A stretch of 64,000 nt of DNA from REDI01 sp038123735 (GTDB lineage: Bacteria > Myxococcota_A > UBA796 > GCA-2862545). The notes under the pieces were generated by a model, which was not told the origin of the DNA, ran no database searches, and saw only the letters and a list, made by a program, of their open reading frames with translations. A program made the translations under genes and the position numbers. Below, piece by piece: positions 33,308-42,756 of the stretch. The DNA lies in the NCBI GenBank assembly GCA_038123735.1, contig JAYPAP010000002.1, positions 62,001 to 126,000 of the forward strand. Reading direction: 5' to 3'. The stretch's first letter is position 1. Each line of letters opens with the position of its first letter.

Positions 33308-34238
33308 GCCTCAGCCAGGTCACTCAAGACCTGTACGGCTCGCGCCACACCGACAACATCGATGTCGAGATGTAGCGCGAGCCGAACTGTATTTGGACCA
33401 GCCGCACTGAAGAGCACCCCACGCGACTTGGCCGCCTCACACAGCTCACGAGGCGCCCGAATCCCGTTAACGAAGACCAAGTTCGTCGATGGTGTAGCCA
33501 CCGTGTAGCCCGCCCCCCGCAAGGCCTCCGCCAGTACCTGCGCACGACGATGATCTTCGGCCAGCCGACCGACGTGATGCTCCAGCGCAAATAAGCCAGC
33601 GGCGGCGAGGATCCCCGCCTGGCGCATGCCGCCACCGAGCATCTTTCGCACCCGCCGGCCGAATGCGATCGCGTCTCGGGGACCACACAGCAATGAGCCA
33701 GCAGNNNNNNNNNNGCATTAAACACCCTGGCGCCATCGAGATGGACGCTTAATCCCTCCTGATGAGCCATCCCTCCAAGAGCATCCAGTCGGTCCAGCGG
33801 ATAGACCGTTCCGCCACCGCGATTCGCCGTATCCTCAAGCGTGAGGAGCGTGGGTGGGGCGATATGTGGGTCCTCCGGTTTAAATGCCTTCCGGACCGTC
33901 TCTTCTTCCAGGATGCCATTCGCTCCGGGAAGCGGCCGGAGCTGCACTCCCGAGATCACCGCCGCACCGCCGGCTTCCCAGTTCATGGGGTGGCTATCTT
34001 CGTGAGTCAGGACCTCATCGCCACCGCGCGTGAGGATGCGGATGGCGATCTGGTTGGCCATGGTCCCGCTCGGCACGAACAGACCCGCCTCTTTTCCGGC
34101 CCGTTCAGCCGCGACCTCTTCGAGCCGGTTCACCGTAGGGTCCTCGCCATAGACGTCGTCCCCAAGGGGCGCTTCGATCATCGCCTTGACCATCGCCGCC
34201 GTGGGGCGGGTGACGGTATCACTCCGTAAATCGACCAT
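33301..34238 (-). CDS. ltaE: low-specificity L-threonine aldolase (interrupted by an assembly gap)
   Basis: PLP-dependent enzyme cleaving L-threonine or allo-threonine to glycine and acetaldehyde. N-terminal MVDLRSDTVTRPTAAM, GDDVYGEDPTVNRLEE, FVPSGTMANQIA and HLDGARVFN are near-invariant in the family; the C-terminal part after the gap has RKMLGGGMRQAGILAAAG. The stretch expected between them, with the PLP lysine (usually in LSKGLGAP), is missing: ten Ns at 33705-33714 replace roughly 100 bases. The gene is probably intact in the organism, but the active-site lysine cannot be verified here. The ATG overlaps the stop of the phosphoglycerate mutase gene (TAATG), with GGAAGAG upstream, so the two are coupled. 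Confidence 0.88.
33705..33714. other. assembly gap (10 N) in the threonine aldolase gene
   Basis: The flanks do not overlap. The family alignment expects about 30-35 residues, including the PLP lysine, between VFN and GSLLCGPRD. The real missing length is therefore about 100 bases, not ten. Confidence 0.85.
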
Positions 34239-35849
34239 TATCTCTTCCTTTGGAGTAGGGACGGTAGGTAGCCATCCGGAACGTCCGCATCGAGCATCTG
34301 TAAAAGTGTGGTTCCCACCCGTGCGATAGAGCCCCCCGAGGCCTGCTCGGTAAAGCCCCATGTGCCCCGGTCATCGAGCACAAAAAACGGAACCGGATTG
34401 AGAGAGTGACTCGTGCGAACCAGTGGTTCCCCTTGGGCATCAGTCAGGATGCGACCCTTTTTCCGCTGAAGCATCTCCTCAGCATTTCCGTGATCTGCCG
34501 TCACGAGCAACACCCCATCCACCGCACGCACCGCCTTCCACAGACGACCCACACACAAGTCAACCGCTGCCATCGCTACACGGGTGGCTTCGAGATCGCC
34601 GGTATGCCCAACCATATCCCCATTAGCAATGTTCAATCTCACGTGATCCCACCGCTGAGAGTGAATGGCCCGCACCGCGTGGTCGGTGATCTCCGCCGCC
34701 TTCATCCATGGGCGCTCATCAAACGGCAGGTCATCCGACGGGATCTCCACATACTGCTCGCGCCCTTCGTCGATCATGCCACTACGGTTACCGTTGAAAA
34801 AGAAGGTGACATGCCCATATTTCTGCGTCTCCGAGCATACCCAGCTCCGGCGTCCGGCACGTACCAGCGCCTCACCGACCGTCCGGTCGATCGCCGGTGG
34901 GGCGACCAGATAGTTCTGCGGCACCTTCAGATCGCCATCGTACTCCATCATTCCGACGAAATACGTGTCCGGAACCCGGCCGCGATCAAAGGTCGATAGT
35001 GCTGAATCCTCGAATGCACGACTGATCTCAATCGCCCGGTCACCACGGAAGTTGAAGAAGATGACCCCATGACCATCCTCGATCGGCCCCACGGGTTGGC
35101 CATCCTCTCCCGTGATGACAAAGGCGGGGAGCCATTGGTCATCTACCTCCGCATCCTCTGCATATAAGGTGCGAATAGCATCGGAAGCACTCGGGAACGG
35201 ACGACCCGTACCATGGACGTGACACGCCCACCCGCGCTGGACCATGGCCCAATCAGCCTCGTAACGGTCCATCGTCATATGCATGCGGCCGCCTCCCGAT
35301 GCGATGCGGTAGTCCCGTCCAGCCTCCCGATGGGCAGCGAGGGAACGCTCGAGCGGCTCGACCCACTCCAAGGCTGAACGCGCCGAGACATCGCGACCAT
35401 CTGTGAGCACGTGTACTCGGATGCGCTTCATCCCGTCCTGTGCAGCCCGGGCGATCATCTGATGGAGGTGATCCACGTGGCTATGCACATTCCCGTCACT
35501 CAAAAGACCAATAAAATGCACGCAATCGCGCCGCATAAGCTCCGACCAGTGAGGACCTTCAAATAGGGCTCCGGAGGCAAGCGCCCCCTCCACCAGCTTC
35601 GCTCCNNNNNNNNNNATCAAAGACTCGCCCCGCGCCCAGTGCGTTGTGCCCCACTTCGGAGTTCCCCATATCCCCGTCCGAAGGCAGACCGACGGCGCGC
35701 CCATGCGCCTGGAGCGGAATCCACGGCCGCTCCGCCTTCCAGCGGTCTAAGTTCGGCGTAGGGGCTGTCGCCCAAGCGTCATCCTCCTCACCAAGTCCAA
35801 GTCCCACACCGTCTAAAATGCACAGCACGACTGGTCTGACTCGATTCAT
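34238..35849 (-). CDS. gpmI: 2,3-bisphosphoglycerate-independent phosphoglycerate mutase (interrupted by an assembly gap)
   Basis: Glycolytic enzyme interconverting 3- and 2-phosphoglycerate with two manganese ions, alkaline phosphatase superfamily, about 530 residues. Visible are the metal motif CILDGVGLG, the phosphoserine nucleophile in DMGNSEVGHNALGAG, HFIGLLSDGNVHSH, VHVLTDGRD, FFNFRGDRA and the late metal motif VTADHGNAE. The ten Ns at 35606-35615 lie between GRVFD and GAKLV; other family members have a single residue (usually Gln) there, so the frame break is artificial. GGAGG precedes the ATG by four bases. Its TAA overlaps the threonine aldolase ATG. Confidence 0.93.
35606..35615. 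other. assembly gap (10 N) in gpmI
   Basis: Flanks read GRVFD and GAKLV on the minus strand. The family has one residue between these, so three bases are probably missing and ten Ns shift the frame. Confidence 0.88.
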
Positions 35850-35925
35850 TACGCCTCCGATGAATCTCTCTCTGTCCGTTCAGCCCCAGTAGGCTACACC
35901 GAACACACGAGGAAGGAGTCCTGTT

Positions 35926-36585
35926 TTGCTTCGTTACACTCTTGTGAGTGCGCTTCTCGCAGCCGCATGCGCCACCCCACCGTCTATCGATGCTGTCACC
36001 CCAAGTGAAGGTGTTGGTGGAAGCACGATTACCATCAGCGGCGGTCCATTCACCAGCGATGCCACCCTGGCGATTGCCCCGAATGATGTGTTCCCAAACG
36101 AAGCCATATTGCCACTTTCCGCCAATGCGCCAGAGGCGCTGCAAACCGTAATTCCCGCCCAATTGCCCCACGCTACCTATGACCTACTCCTGCGGCAGTC
36201 CGGGTTTACGGTCACGATCACCGATGGATTTAAGGTCGTTCCTCCACCGGAGGACACACCCTGTAGTCGCCTGTATACCGCCAATACGACCATTTCTATG
36301 GTGAAAAAAGAGCTGGCCATCGACCGATTTTATAAGGACGGGCGCAAAGAATCCGACCGCATCGAGCTGAAAGACGTCACCTCGATCCAGTTCCGCAATC
36401 ACGAAATGACCAGTGGTGAAACCTGCGAAGTCATCGAGCTCATCACCGATGACCAGCGCTACCGATTCGCTGATGACGTAAAGCCAACCTCGCCCCCCAA
36501 GGGTGGTCTCACCATGCTCAAACGCGCAGAGCGATTGAGCAATGAGATCAATAAGCCCCTTGAGAAGCCAGCTAGCTCCCAGTAG
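35926..36585 (+). CDS. lipoprotein with IPT/TIG domain
   Basis: A 219-residue lipoprotein. The TTG start at 35926 has AGGAG seven bases upstream, and the signal MLRYTLVSALLAAAC ends in a lipobox. Residues 18-105 are one IPT/TIG immunoglobulin-like domain (PSIDAVTPSEGVGGSTITIS, a typical opening). The C-terminal half has a charged alpha/beta region (ISMVKKELAIDRFYKDGRKE and following) that I do not recognise. TIG lipoproteins usually sit on the cell surface. It starts 76 bases from the divergent gpmI start and ends two bases from the convergent D-aminopeptidase stop. Confidence 0.82.
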   Translation: MLRYTLVSALLAAACATPPSIDAVTPSEGVGGSTITISGGPFTSDATLAIAPNDVFPNEAILPLSANAPEALQTVIPAQLPHATYDLLLRQSGFTVTITDGFKVVPPPEDTPCSRLYTANTTISMVKKELAIDRFYKDGRKESDRIELKDVTSIQFRNHEMTSGETCEVIELITDDQRYRFADDVKPTSPPKGGLTMLKRAERLSNEINKPLEKPASSQ

Positions 36586-36587
36586 AC

Positions 36588-37448
36588 CTACTGCAGGAAG
36601 CCGGCCAGTTCATCATGACAGCGCACGACCGCCCGCCACATGCGCTCCGCCGCAATGGCCGCGTTAGGTGCCTCAGTCTTGAAGCGCGCCTCACCGGTGC
36701 GTTCAATATGTGGTGCCCGGAGGGCTTGGACCGTCATCTCTCGCCGATAGGTCTCCACTTCCATCACGACAGGGGACCCACAGTCCAGCGCGGACAATTC
36801 GCCACGCTGCAAGCGATGAACAGCCTCTGAGGCTCCCTCTCGAATCATTGCGGCGGTAACAGAAGGGGTCTTACAGATGGCGGCCGTGGGCCCGAGGGTC
36901 TTCTTGACCGCCACACCGACTACGTTCGGCGGCAAGGTCTCTTCCATCTCCACCATGAGCCGATCGGTGCCGGTGACCAATCCAATGGGCACCCCAAATG
37001 CCCCGGCCGTCGCACTATTCAAGGCGATTTCCCCGACCCGCTCCCCATTGATCCAAAAGTCCTGAACGACCCTCCCCGACCATGTATGGGAGAGCAGGCC
37101 TTCTGGCGTGCCTGAGCGGGTGTGATGACCAACGAGCAACATGAGGTCGAAAGACGCGTCGATACCCGTCGTTTGGCATAGGGGCTTGTTGATCCAGGTA
37201 GCCGGACCCACGATCAACTCCGCGGACGAATGGAGCTCATCCAGGAGGATGTTCCTCATCACGGCATGGCCGTCATTGACGAGAAACGTCGCAGATGGCT
37301 CGACCGCCAATACACCCTCAATCGCCGCGTTGATGTCGCCGGTCATCCACCGACAGGCAGCGGCATACTGCTTTCCTTCGGGCATGAGCTGCTCGCGATG
37401 GACAACCCCCGTGATCCCCTCCATGTCTGCACAGATAAAAACTCGCAT
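36588..37448 (-). CDS. dppA: M55-family D-aminopeptidase (DppA-like)
   Basis: A 286-residue zinc peptidase of family M55, a decameric D-amino-acid aminopeptidase in Bacillus. Zinc and catalytic residues are visible: ICADMEGITGV near the N-terminus (Asp and Glu), FLVNDGHAVMRN around residue 60 and LLVGHHTRSGT around residue 105, then SHTWSGRVVQDFWING. Length is normal. It releases D-amino acids from the N-terminus of peptides, for example from peptidoglycan fragments. It is third in a minus-strand operon after the FAD oxidase and the DUF1444-like gene, only two bases after the latter. Confidence 0.92.
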   Translation of the reverse strand: MRVFICADMEGITGVVHREQLMPEGKQYAAACRWMTGDINAAIEGVLAVEPSATFLVNDGHAVMRNILLDELHSSAELIVGPATWINKPLCQTTGIDASFDLMLLVGHHTRSGTPEGLLSHTWSGRVVQDFWINGERVGEIALNSATAGAFGVPIGLVTGTDRLMVEMEETLPPNVVGVAVKKTLGPTAAICKTPSVTAAMIREGASEAVHRLQRGELSALDCGSPVVMEVETYRREMTVQALRAPHIERTGEARFKTEAPNAAIAAERMWRAVVRCHDELAGFLQ

Positions 37449-37450
37449 CG

Positions 37451-38443
37451 CTACTCCTTTTCCGTGTATTTATATAATGGATCGACCGGCTGATACTCCC
37501 CCAAGGCCACCCCATCCCCCGATGGGGCACGGGTCACCGGCCACCAGTTGGGCGATAAACCTGGGATCGCAGGCCCTATGCTTCCACAATCCCGTAGGTC
37601 CTGAAACCGGACGGCCTTCGCCTCAGACAGGTTGTCGGACTCCCCAAACACCACCAGGTCTACCCACGGGATCAAGCAAGGCAGCTCACCCACGCGGGCA
37701 AAACTCACGACCCGGCCACTCGCATGCCGCAGCAAGGTATACGTGGCGCACTTCACGTCCTCACCGTGAAGCTCTTCCCACAGCGCAAAATCTTCATCCT
37801 GCCTTCTATATTCGTGGCCCAAGGTCATCCGTTGGCAGGCGTGGATGCGATGGACGAGCGGATGGTCGAGTGGTGGCTCGAAGGGGATGAGCACCCCGCT
37901 CTCATCGATGGTCCAGGGGATGAGGGACACCGGGTTGCCCGCCGCGTGAAACTGGTCCCACGCCGTCCGAAGTGCAGCCTCGAAGGGGAGACCCGAATCG
38001 GCACCAGTGATGAGGATCGTGCGCCCGTCCGGCACAAGGGCGATTGGCCGGCCTCGCACCTTCTCCGAAAAGGCAGCTAGCCAGCCAGGTAACACGAGAC
38101 GACTCGAGCCATACCCATCCGATGCTTCAAGGTGCCACACGCCGTCCACCGTCCATGGTCGGAGCCCGTCCGTAGGCGGCAGATTCCCCAACGCAGCGTT
38201 CAAAACCTCAGCGTTAGAGACGCCCCACGCCCGGAGGTGCTCCACCGTGATGTAGACCCGCACGTCAGGCAGGTCCAGGACAACCAATACATCGAGCGCC
38301 GGCCCGATCGCCTGCCGAACCAACGCAGCTTCAGGCTTCAGCAACTCTCGACGCCAGGCTCCGGTGGGCGAGGTTGCGCCACGAATCACCGGAAGCACGT
38401 GCGGCAGCGCCTCCGCCCAAGAGTCGGCCACCGCACCAAACAT
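37451..38443 (-). CDS. DUF1444-like protein
   Basis: A 330-residue soluble protein resembling the DUF1444/YtpQ family. LDVLVVLDLPDVRVYITVEH followed by LRAWGVSNAEVLNAALGNLP matches the conserved core of that family, in which a strand pair is followed by a helix carrying A-x-x-NL. No catalytic residues can be named. The ATG overlaps the FAD-oxidase stop by one base (TGATG), and the next gene starts two bases downstream, so it is translated with enzymes of D-amino-acid metabolism. A role in that pathway is inferred from position only. Confidence 0.75.
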   Translation of the reverse strand: MFGAVADSWAEALPHVLPVIRGATSPTGAWRRELLKPEAALVRQAIGPALDVLVVLDLPDVRVYITVEHLRAWGVSNAEVLNAALGNLPPTDGLRPWTVDGVWHLEASDGYGSSRLVLPGWLAAFSEKVRGRPIALVPDGRTILITGADSGLPFEAALRTAWDQFHAAGNPVSLIPWTIDESGVLIPFEPPLDHPLVHRIHACQRMTLGHEYRRQDEDFALWEELHGEDVKCATYTLLRHASGRVVSFARVGELPCLIPWVDLVVFGESDNLSEAKAVRFQDLRDCGSIGPAIPGLSPNWWPVTRAPSGDGVALGEYQPVDPLYKYTEKE

Positions 38444-39669
38444 CAGATGACCATCGCCTCATGACGCAAAAAGTGCCGTTCCAACGCAAACGCTGTCAGA
38501 CCGACGGAGTCCCCATCGAGATCGAAAGACTCCACATTCCTCCCGGCCTCACACAACGCCAACGCGACGCGCGCAGTAAACGGGCCGAACATCGCCCCAT
38601 GCCCGCTGAACCCTACAAGGCGTAAATAATTCGAGTACACAGGGTCGAAGCCAAAAAATGGATTGTGGTCGGGCGTGGTTCCGTAGTATCCGCTGGTGGT
38701 CGCCACCACGCCGCCGAACTCACCCACGTCGGGGACAGACTCCGACAGGAGCGCCCAACTCTCAAAGGGGGCAGCTTCAAGGCCACCGGTATGCGCAAAG
38801 TCGGGCTCGATCACATCCTGATCTTCATACGTAAAGCCATCCTCACTGCGGGTCGGGTGCGCATGACCCATCATCAAGGTATCCGAGTTTTCTGGTCGAC
38901 AATACACTCCTGATGGGGTGATCGTCATCGGCATCTGCGCGAGGGTCTCCGCGCCCATCGGGCCATCTCGTTGGATAAACCAGAGGTACCGCTTGAGCGG
39001 GTCAACCGGGAGCTCGTACGCCCCAAGATTGCGGGCCAACGCCCGGGTCCAAGCATTCGTACAGTCGACGAAGACATCGCCCTCTACCAAGCCTTTCGGC
39101 GTATGAACACCGGTGATTCGTCCTCCCGTCACCGCCGCACCGGTCACCGGAGACCCCGAGCGCAAGACCGCGCCATGCCGCTTCGCATCCGCCAGACCAT
39201 CTTGGTACACCATCGACGGAAGCAAGAACCCGTCCGTCGGGCAGAACGTACCGCCCACGATCGTCTCTTCACTCACCCAAGGAAACTTCCGCACCAGATC
39301 CGTTGCCCCGAGGGCCTCCACTTCGACAAGCCCCACATCCTGCTGCATCTGAACGCGATGCTGCATCTTGGCGAAACCCTCATGGGTATCCGAGAGGAAT
39401 AGGTATCCATTTTGACGGATTGGCGAGTCCAGACCACCGGTTTGTGCTGCCCAGTCCGTGTACACCCGCACTGCATAGCGCATGCCCTTCACAGAGTCGG
39501 GAGTCGACCATTGCTGACGAATACCCGCCGCAGTACGCGATGATGAGCCGGCGCCGACGTGCTCCGCCTCCAATAACGTCACGGCCCAACCGGTCCGCGC
39601 GAGCTCACGCGCCGTGAGCGTGCCAGTGATTCCTGCGCCGATGATGACCGCATGCTGACCTCGAGGCAT
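38443..39669 (-). CDS. FAD-dependent amine/D-amino-acid oxidoreductase (DAO family)
   Basis: A 408-residue flavoprotein of the DAO superfamily. The dinucleotide-binding motif is VIIGAGITGTLTARELA, with the acidic residue in LLEAEHVGAGSS; GIRQQWSTPDSVKGMRYAV resembles sarcosine oxidase beta and dimethylglycine dehydrogenase-like members, and the C-terminal FSGHGAMFGPFTARVAL is the conserved flavin-binding loop. The substrate is a secondary amine or D-amino acid. GGAGG lies four bases before the ATG. It is first of three overlapping genes with the DUF1444-like protein and the D-aminopeptidase. Confidence 0.88.
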   Translation of the reverse strand: MPRGQHAVIIGAGITGTLTARELARTGWAVTLLEAEHVGAGSSSRTAAGIRQQWSTPDSVKGMRYAVRVYTDWAAQTGGLDSPIRQNGYLFLSDTHEGFAKMQHRVQMQQDVGLVEVEALGATDLVRKFPWVSEETIVGGTFCPTDGFLLPSMVYQDGLADAKRHGAVLRSGSPVTGAAVTGGRITGVHTPKGLVEGDVFVDCTNAWTRALARNLGAYELPVDPLKRYLWFIQRDGPMGAETLAQMPMTITPSGVYCRPENSDTLMMGHAHPTRSEDGFTYEDQDVIEPDFAHTGGLEAAPFESWALLSESVPDVGEFGGVVATTSGYYGTTPDHNPFFGFDPVYSNYLRLVGFSGHGAMFGPFTARVALALCEAGRNVESFDLDGDSVGLTAFALERHFLRHEAMVI

Positions 39670-39837
39670 CGCACCTCCGAGTCTCCGACTCTACCACTCC
39701 GCGCCGGCCACGCGAAGGATTCCACGAGCCGTTGACTTTCCCGATAATTACCAGGGATTCACCATGGTGACTCGATCGTCGCATCCGGTTGGGCCCGTAT
39801 CGGTTACGGGGCCGGACGAATTCAGTCTGGAGTCCTC

Positions 39838-42069
39838 ATGGCCACGCAAGTGGAATCCCAAACCGCAACTCAAACCAAGTCTCTCAGCATCGAGCTGTCT
39901 GACGTCCCAGAGCTGACGGCGGAGGAACTCGTCTGGGCATACACCGTGGGGTCGCTCTCGCGCTCTGCCGAAGAGCACATCGTCCGGCTCGTGTCTCGCG
40001 GCGAAGTCAAATTCGCCATCTTTGGGCCCGGCGAAGAGATCCATGGCGTGGCGACCGCTCTTGCGCTGTCCAAAGCCGTCGACCCCAAGCACTTTGGAAT
40101 CGTGCCCCACTACCGGTCCGGCGCCCTGTGCTCTGCATGGTGTTCCCTCAACGGCGTCGATGACTTCACCCTGCGGATGTTGCGCCAACAATTCTCCAAG
40201 GCGACCGACACGATGTCGGGCGGTCGCCAGATGGTATACCACCTCCACATTCCGGAAGCGGGCATCTTGCCAGTGCAATCGCCCGTCGGCATGCAGCTCG
40301 GAAAGGCCGCTGGCTACGCCCGAGGCTTCGCCCACAAAGGCATCGATGATGGCGTCGCGATGGCCATCGTTGGCGATGGCACCACGGCAGAAGGAGACAT
40401 GCACGATGCCATGAACGCCGCCAGTGTCTGGAGCCTCCCGGTGATCTATTTGGTCACTGATAATGAAATTGCCATCAGCACAACGCCTGCAGAAGGTCGA
40501 GGCATCAAGGACTACGGGACCTACGCCGAAGCCTTCGGCATCACCTCATTCAGCTGCGATGGCAGGGACTTTTTCGAGGTCTTCAACACGACATACCGGT
40601 GTGCCCAGTTCGTGCGAGAACAGCAACGCCCCGCCGTTCTGTACGTACACAGCTTGCCGAGATTCAACGGGCATAGTTCAGCGGCCGATGTGACCTTCGA
40701 CATGAGCCAGGACGACCCCCTCGTCGCGTTTGGTGCCGAGCTGGTGCGGCGGGGTCACCTCGAGGATGCCGATGTCCTACGCCGCCTTGAAGGTAAGGAA
40801 GGCCTCGACTTTTTCGTCCACCTTGAACTCGGAACCCTCATGGGCGCCGAAGACGAAAAGGTCAAAGGATGGCTCGACCAGGTGCGCGCCGAGCCGGATC
40901 CTGACCCGGCGGAGCTCTTCGACCACATCTATGCCCCATTCCCCGAGCACCCAGAGACCCAACCTGGCCCCGGAACCACCAATATCTCTTATGCGGGCGC
41001 CATCCGGTCAGCCCTCGCCAAGCTCATCGAGCGTCGCCAGGGTTGGATGGCCGGTCAAGACGTAGCCGCGCTGGGCGGTGTCATGCAGGCTTCCGCCGGT
41101 ATTCAAGCCCAGTATCCCGATAAGATTGTGGACAGCCCACTCAACGAACCGCTCATTGTTGGCACAGCCACCGGGTTTGCCCTCCACGACGATGTGATGG
41201 CACTGCCCGAAATTCAGTTTGGCGACTACTCCTTGAACACCTTCCACTGGTTGGTGTACTTGGGCACCCTACGCTGGTCGACCCTCGGAAACGCGAGCAC
41301 TAAGCTCCTTCTTCGTATGCCCACCGATCCGTTCGGTGGCGGCGCCATGTACCACTCCATGAGTGTGGATGGGTACTTTGCGAGTATTCCAGGCTTGGTC
41401 ATTATCATGCCGTCTACCAGCTTCGACGCGCATGGCCTCATGCTTGCGGCCGGCGACTACGACGGACCGGTGGTTTGTCTCGAGCCCAAGTGGATGTATC
41501 GGCAGACCCTGGGGCCTGCCTTCCCAGGCGAGCCGACCGACCCCACCGAACTTCGCGCCATGAAGAAGGCGATCATGCGCGGCGAGATCCCCGAAGTACC
41601 CGATGTACATGTCCCAATCGGGAAGGGGATTATCCGAAAGACAGGCACCGACGTCACCGTCGTCGCTTGGGGCCGGGCGGTCTGGACTAGCCTCAAGGCC
41701 GCTGAGGCCCTGGAAAAACAAGGTGTCTCTGCGGAGGTCATCGACCTGCGGACCATCGTCCCCCCCGACATGGATCTCATCTACGAGAGTGTTGGACGTA
41801 CGGGCCGGCTGGTGGTGGCTGCGGAAAATCGAGTCTTTGGCGGATTCGTGCGGGAAATCCAGGGAGCGGTCGTGGAGCGATTCCCTGGTATGCCCACGCG
41901 CTCCGTTGGTCAGAAGCAAGTGCCTGCCATCGGGCAGAGTCTGATCCTCGAAGATGCGACGATCCTCACCGACAAAGACATTATGTCAGCATGCACCGAC
42001 CTGCTGAAAACAGAGGTGAAAGGCCAGGCGAGTTGGAGCTGGGTGCCCCCCCGCTACTTCATCTCTTGA
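39838..42069 (+). CDS. 2-oxoacid dehydrogenase E1, alpha and beta subunits fused
   Basis: A 743-residue thiamine-pyrophosphate enzyme, probably branched-chain 2-oxoacid dehydrogenase E1. The alpha-like half (to residue 360) has IVPHYRSGALC, GRQMVYHLH and the TPP motif VGDGTTAEGDMHDAMNAA. The beta-like half (from residue 385) has GQDVAALGGVMQASAGIQ, IVDSPLNEPLIVGTATGFAL, GAMYHSMSVDGYFASIPGL, VVCLEPKWMYR and the C-terminal VSAEVIDLRTIVPPD domain. No E2 or E3 gene is nearby. GGAG precedes the ATG. The leader holds a hairpin: CCCGTA (39794-39799) and TACGGG (39805-39810). Confidence 0.93.
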   Translation: MATQVESQTATQTKSLSIELSDVPELTAEELVWAYTVGSLSRSAEEHIVRLVSRGEVKFAIFGPGEEIHGVATALALSKAVDPKHFGIVPHYRSGALCSAWCSLNGVDDFTLRMLRQQFSKATDTMSGGRQMVYHLHIPEAGILPVQSPVGMQLGKAAGYARGFAHKGIDDGVAMAIVGDGTTAEGDMHDAMNAASVWSLPVIYLVTDNEIAISTTPAEGRGIKDYGTYAEAFGITSFSCDGRDFFEVFNTTYRCAQFVREQQRPAVLYVHSLPRFNGHSSAADVTFDMSQDDPLVAFGAELVRRGHLEDADVLRRLEGKEGLDFFVHLELGTLMGAEDEKVKGWLDQVRAEPDPDPAELFDHIYAPFPEHPETQPGPGTTNISYAGAIRSALAKLIERRQGWMAGQDVAALGGVMQASAGIQAQYPDKIVDSPLNEPLIVGTATGFALHDDVMALPEIQFGDYSLNTFHWLVYLGTLRWSTLGNASTKLLLRMPTDPFGGGAMYHSMSVDGYFASIPGLVIIMPSTSFDAHGLMLAAGDYDGPVVCLEPKWMYRQTLGPAFPGEPTDPTELRAMKKAIMRGEIPEVPDVHVPIGKGIIRKTGTDVTVVAWGRAVWTSLKAAEALEKQGVSAEVIDLRTIVPPDMDLIYESVGRTGRLVVAAENRVFGGFVREIQGAVVERFPGMPTRSVGQKQVPAIGQSLILEDATILTDKDIMSACTDLLKTEVKGQASWSWVPPRYFIS

Positions 42070-42162
42070 GCCCATTCGCACTTCCGCGACTTATCCCATA
42101 CACTCACCCCGTAGATTCGCTGCGATAAACATCGGCTTACAGAAAGGCGGATGGAGGAACAC

Positions 42163-42642
42163 ATGATTGGACGGCAGACCCTTGCACCTTTGACAGCACT
42201 TGCGCTGGCACTCTCCGCATGCGGTGGCGGCAACAGCGAGACAACCGATGCGACTGATGGCCCAGACAACACCGCATGCCTGTCGACCGACGGTCAGTCA
42301 CCGAGCATCATCTCTGGCAAAATCCGGTGCGAGCCTCCACTCCAGGATGACCAACCACCATTCGTCTACATCGACATCACTGGGGAAGACCCTCAGGGTT
42401 GGTTCACGATTAAGCGATTTGGCGACAACGTTTTCCGCGCCTACCTCGCCGCGAACGACCAACTGAGCGCCGAAGATACGATCATCACCTGCGACCCAGA
42501 CGCGGAAGGCGTCTGTACCGGCTCCATCTCGGGCGACCAGATCGGCGTGTCCTGCGGAACGATGAGTAACTTCCGGTTCACCGCCGTTATCGCGGACCAA
42601 GACGGTAACCTCAGCCCCGAGTGCGACCTCGTGCTCGACTAA
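42163..42642 (+). CDS. small lipoprotein of unknown function
   Basis: A 159-residue lipoprotein. GGAGG precedes the ATG at 42163 (an ATG at 42151 includes the same site and is less likely), and the signal ends in the lipobox LALSAC followed by an acidic, Gly/Thr-rich linker. The mature domain is beta-rich with four cysteines (ACLSTDGQ, IRCEPP, TCDPDAEGVC, SCGTMSN, ECDLVLD) that probably form disulfides. No known family is recognised. A strong bidirectional terminator follows. Confidence 0.8.
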   Translation: MIGRQTLAPLTALALALSACGGGNSETTDATDGPDNTACLSTDGQSPSIISGKIRCEPPLQDDQPPFVYIDITGEDPQGWFTIKRFGDNVFRAYLAANDQLSAEDTIITCDPDAEGVCTGSISGDQIGVSCGTMSNFRFTAVIADQDGNLSPECDLVLD

Positions 42643-42698
42643 ACCGGCTCCCCGCTCGGCAGCAGCCGCCGAGCATCTCCACCTCGGTGGACCCCAGA

Positions 42699-42740
42699 CA
42701 CAAAAACCCCCGGACTCGCGAAGAGCCCGGGGGTTTTGTG
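42699..42740. terminator. bidirectional intrinsic terminator
   Basis: CACAAAAACCCCCGG (42699-42713) and CCGGGGGTTTTGTG (42727-42740) are inverted repeats with a single extra A. On the plus strand the stem is followed by TTTTGTG, and on the minus strand by TTTTTGTG. It sits between two convergent genes and can serve both. Confidence 0.88.
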
Positions 42741-42756
42741 CACCTGCGACGAAGGA

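Noticed and set aside
39748..40404. 218-codon minus-strand open frame over the E1 gene
   Set aside because: Antisense shadow of the TPP-enzyme coding region.
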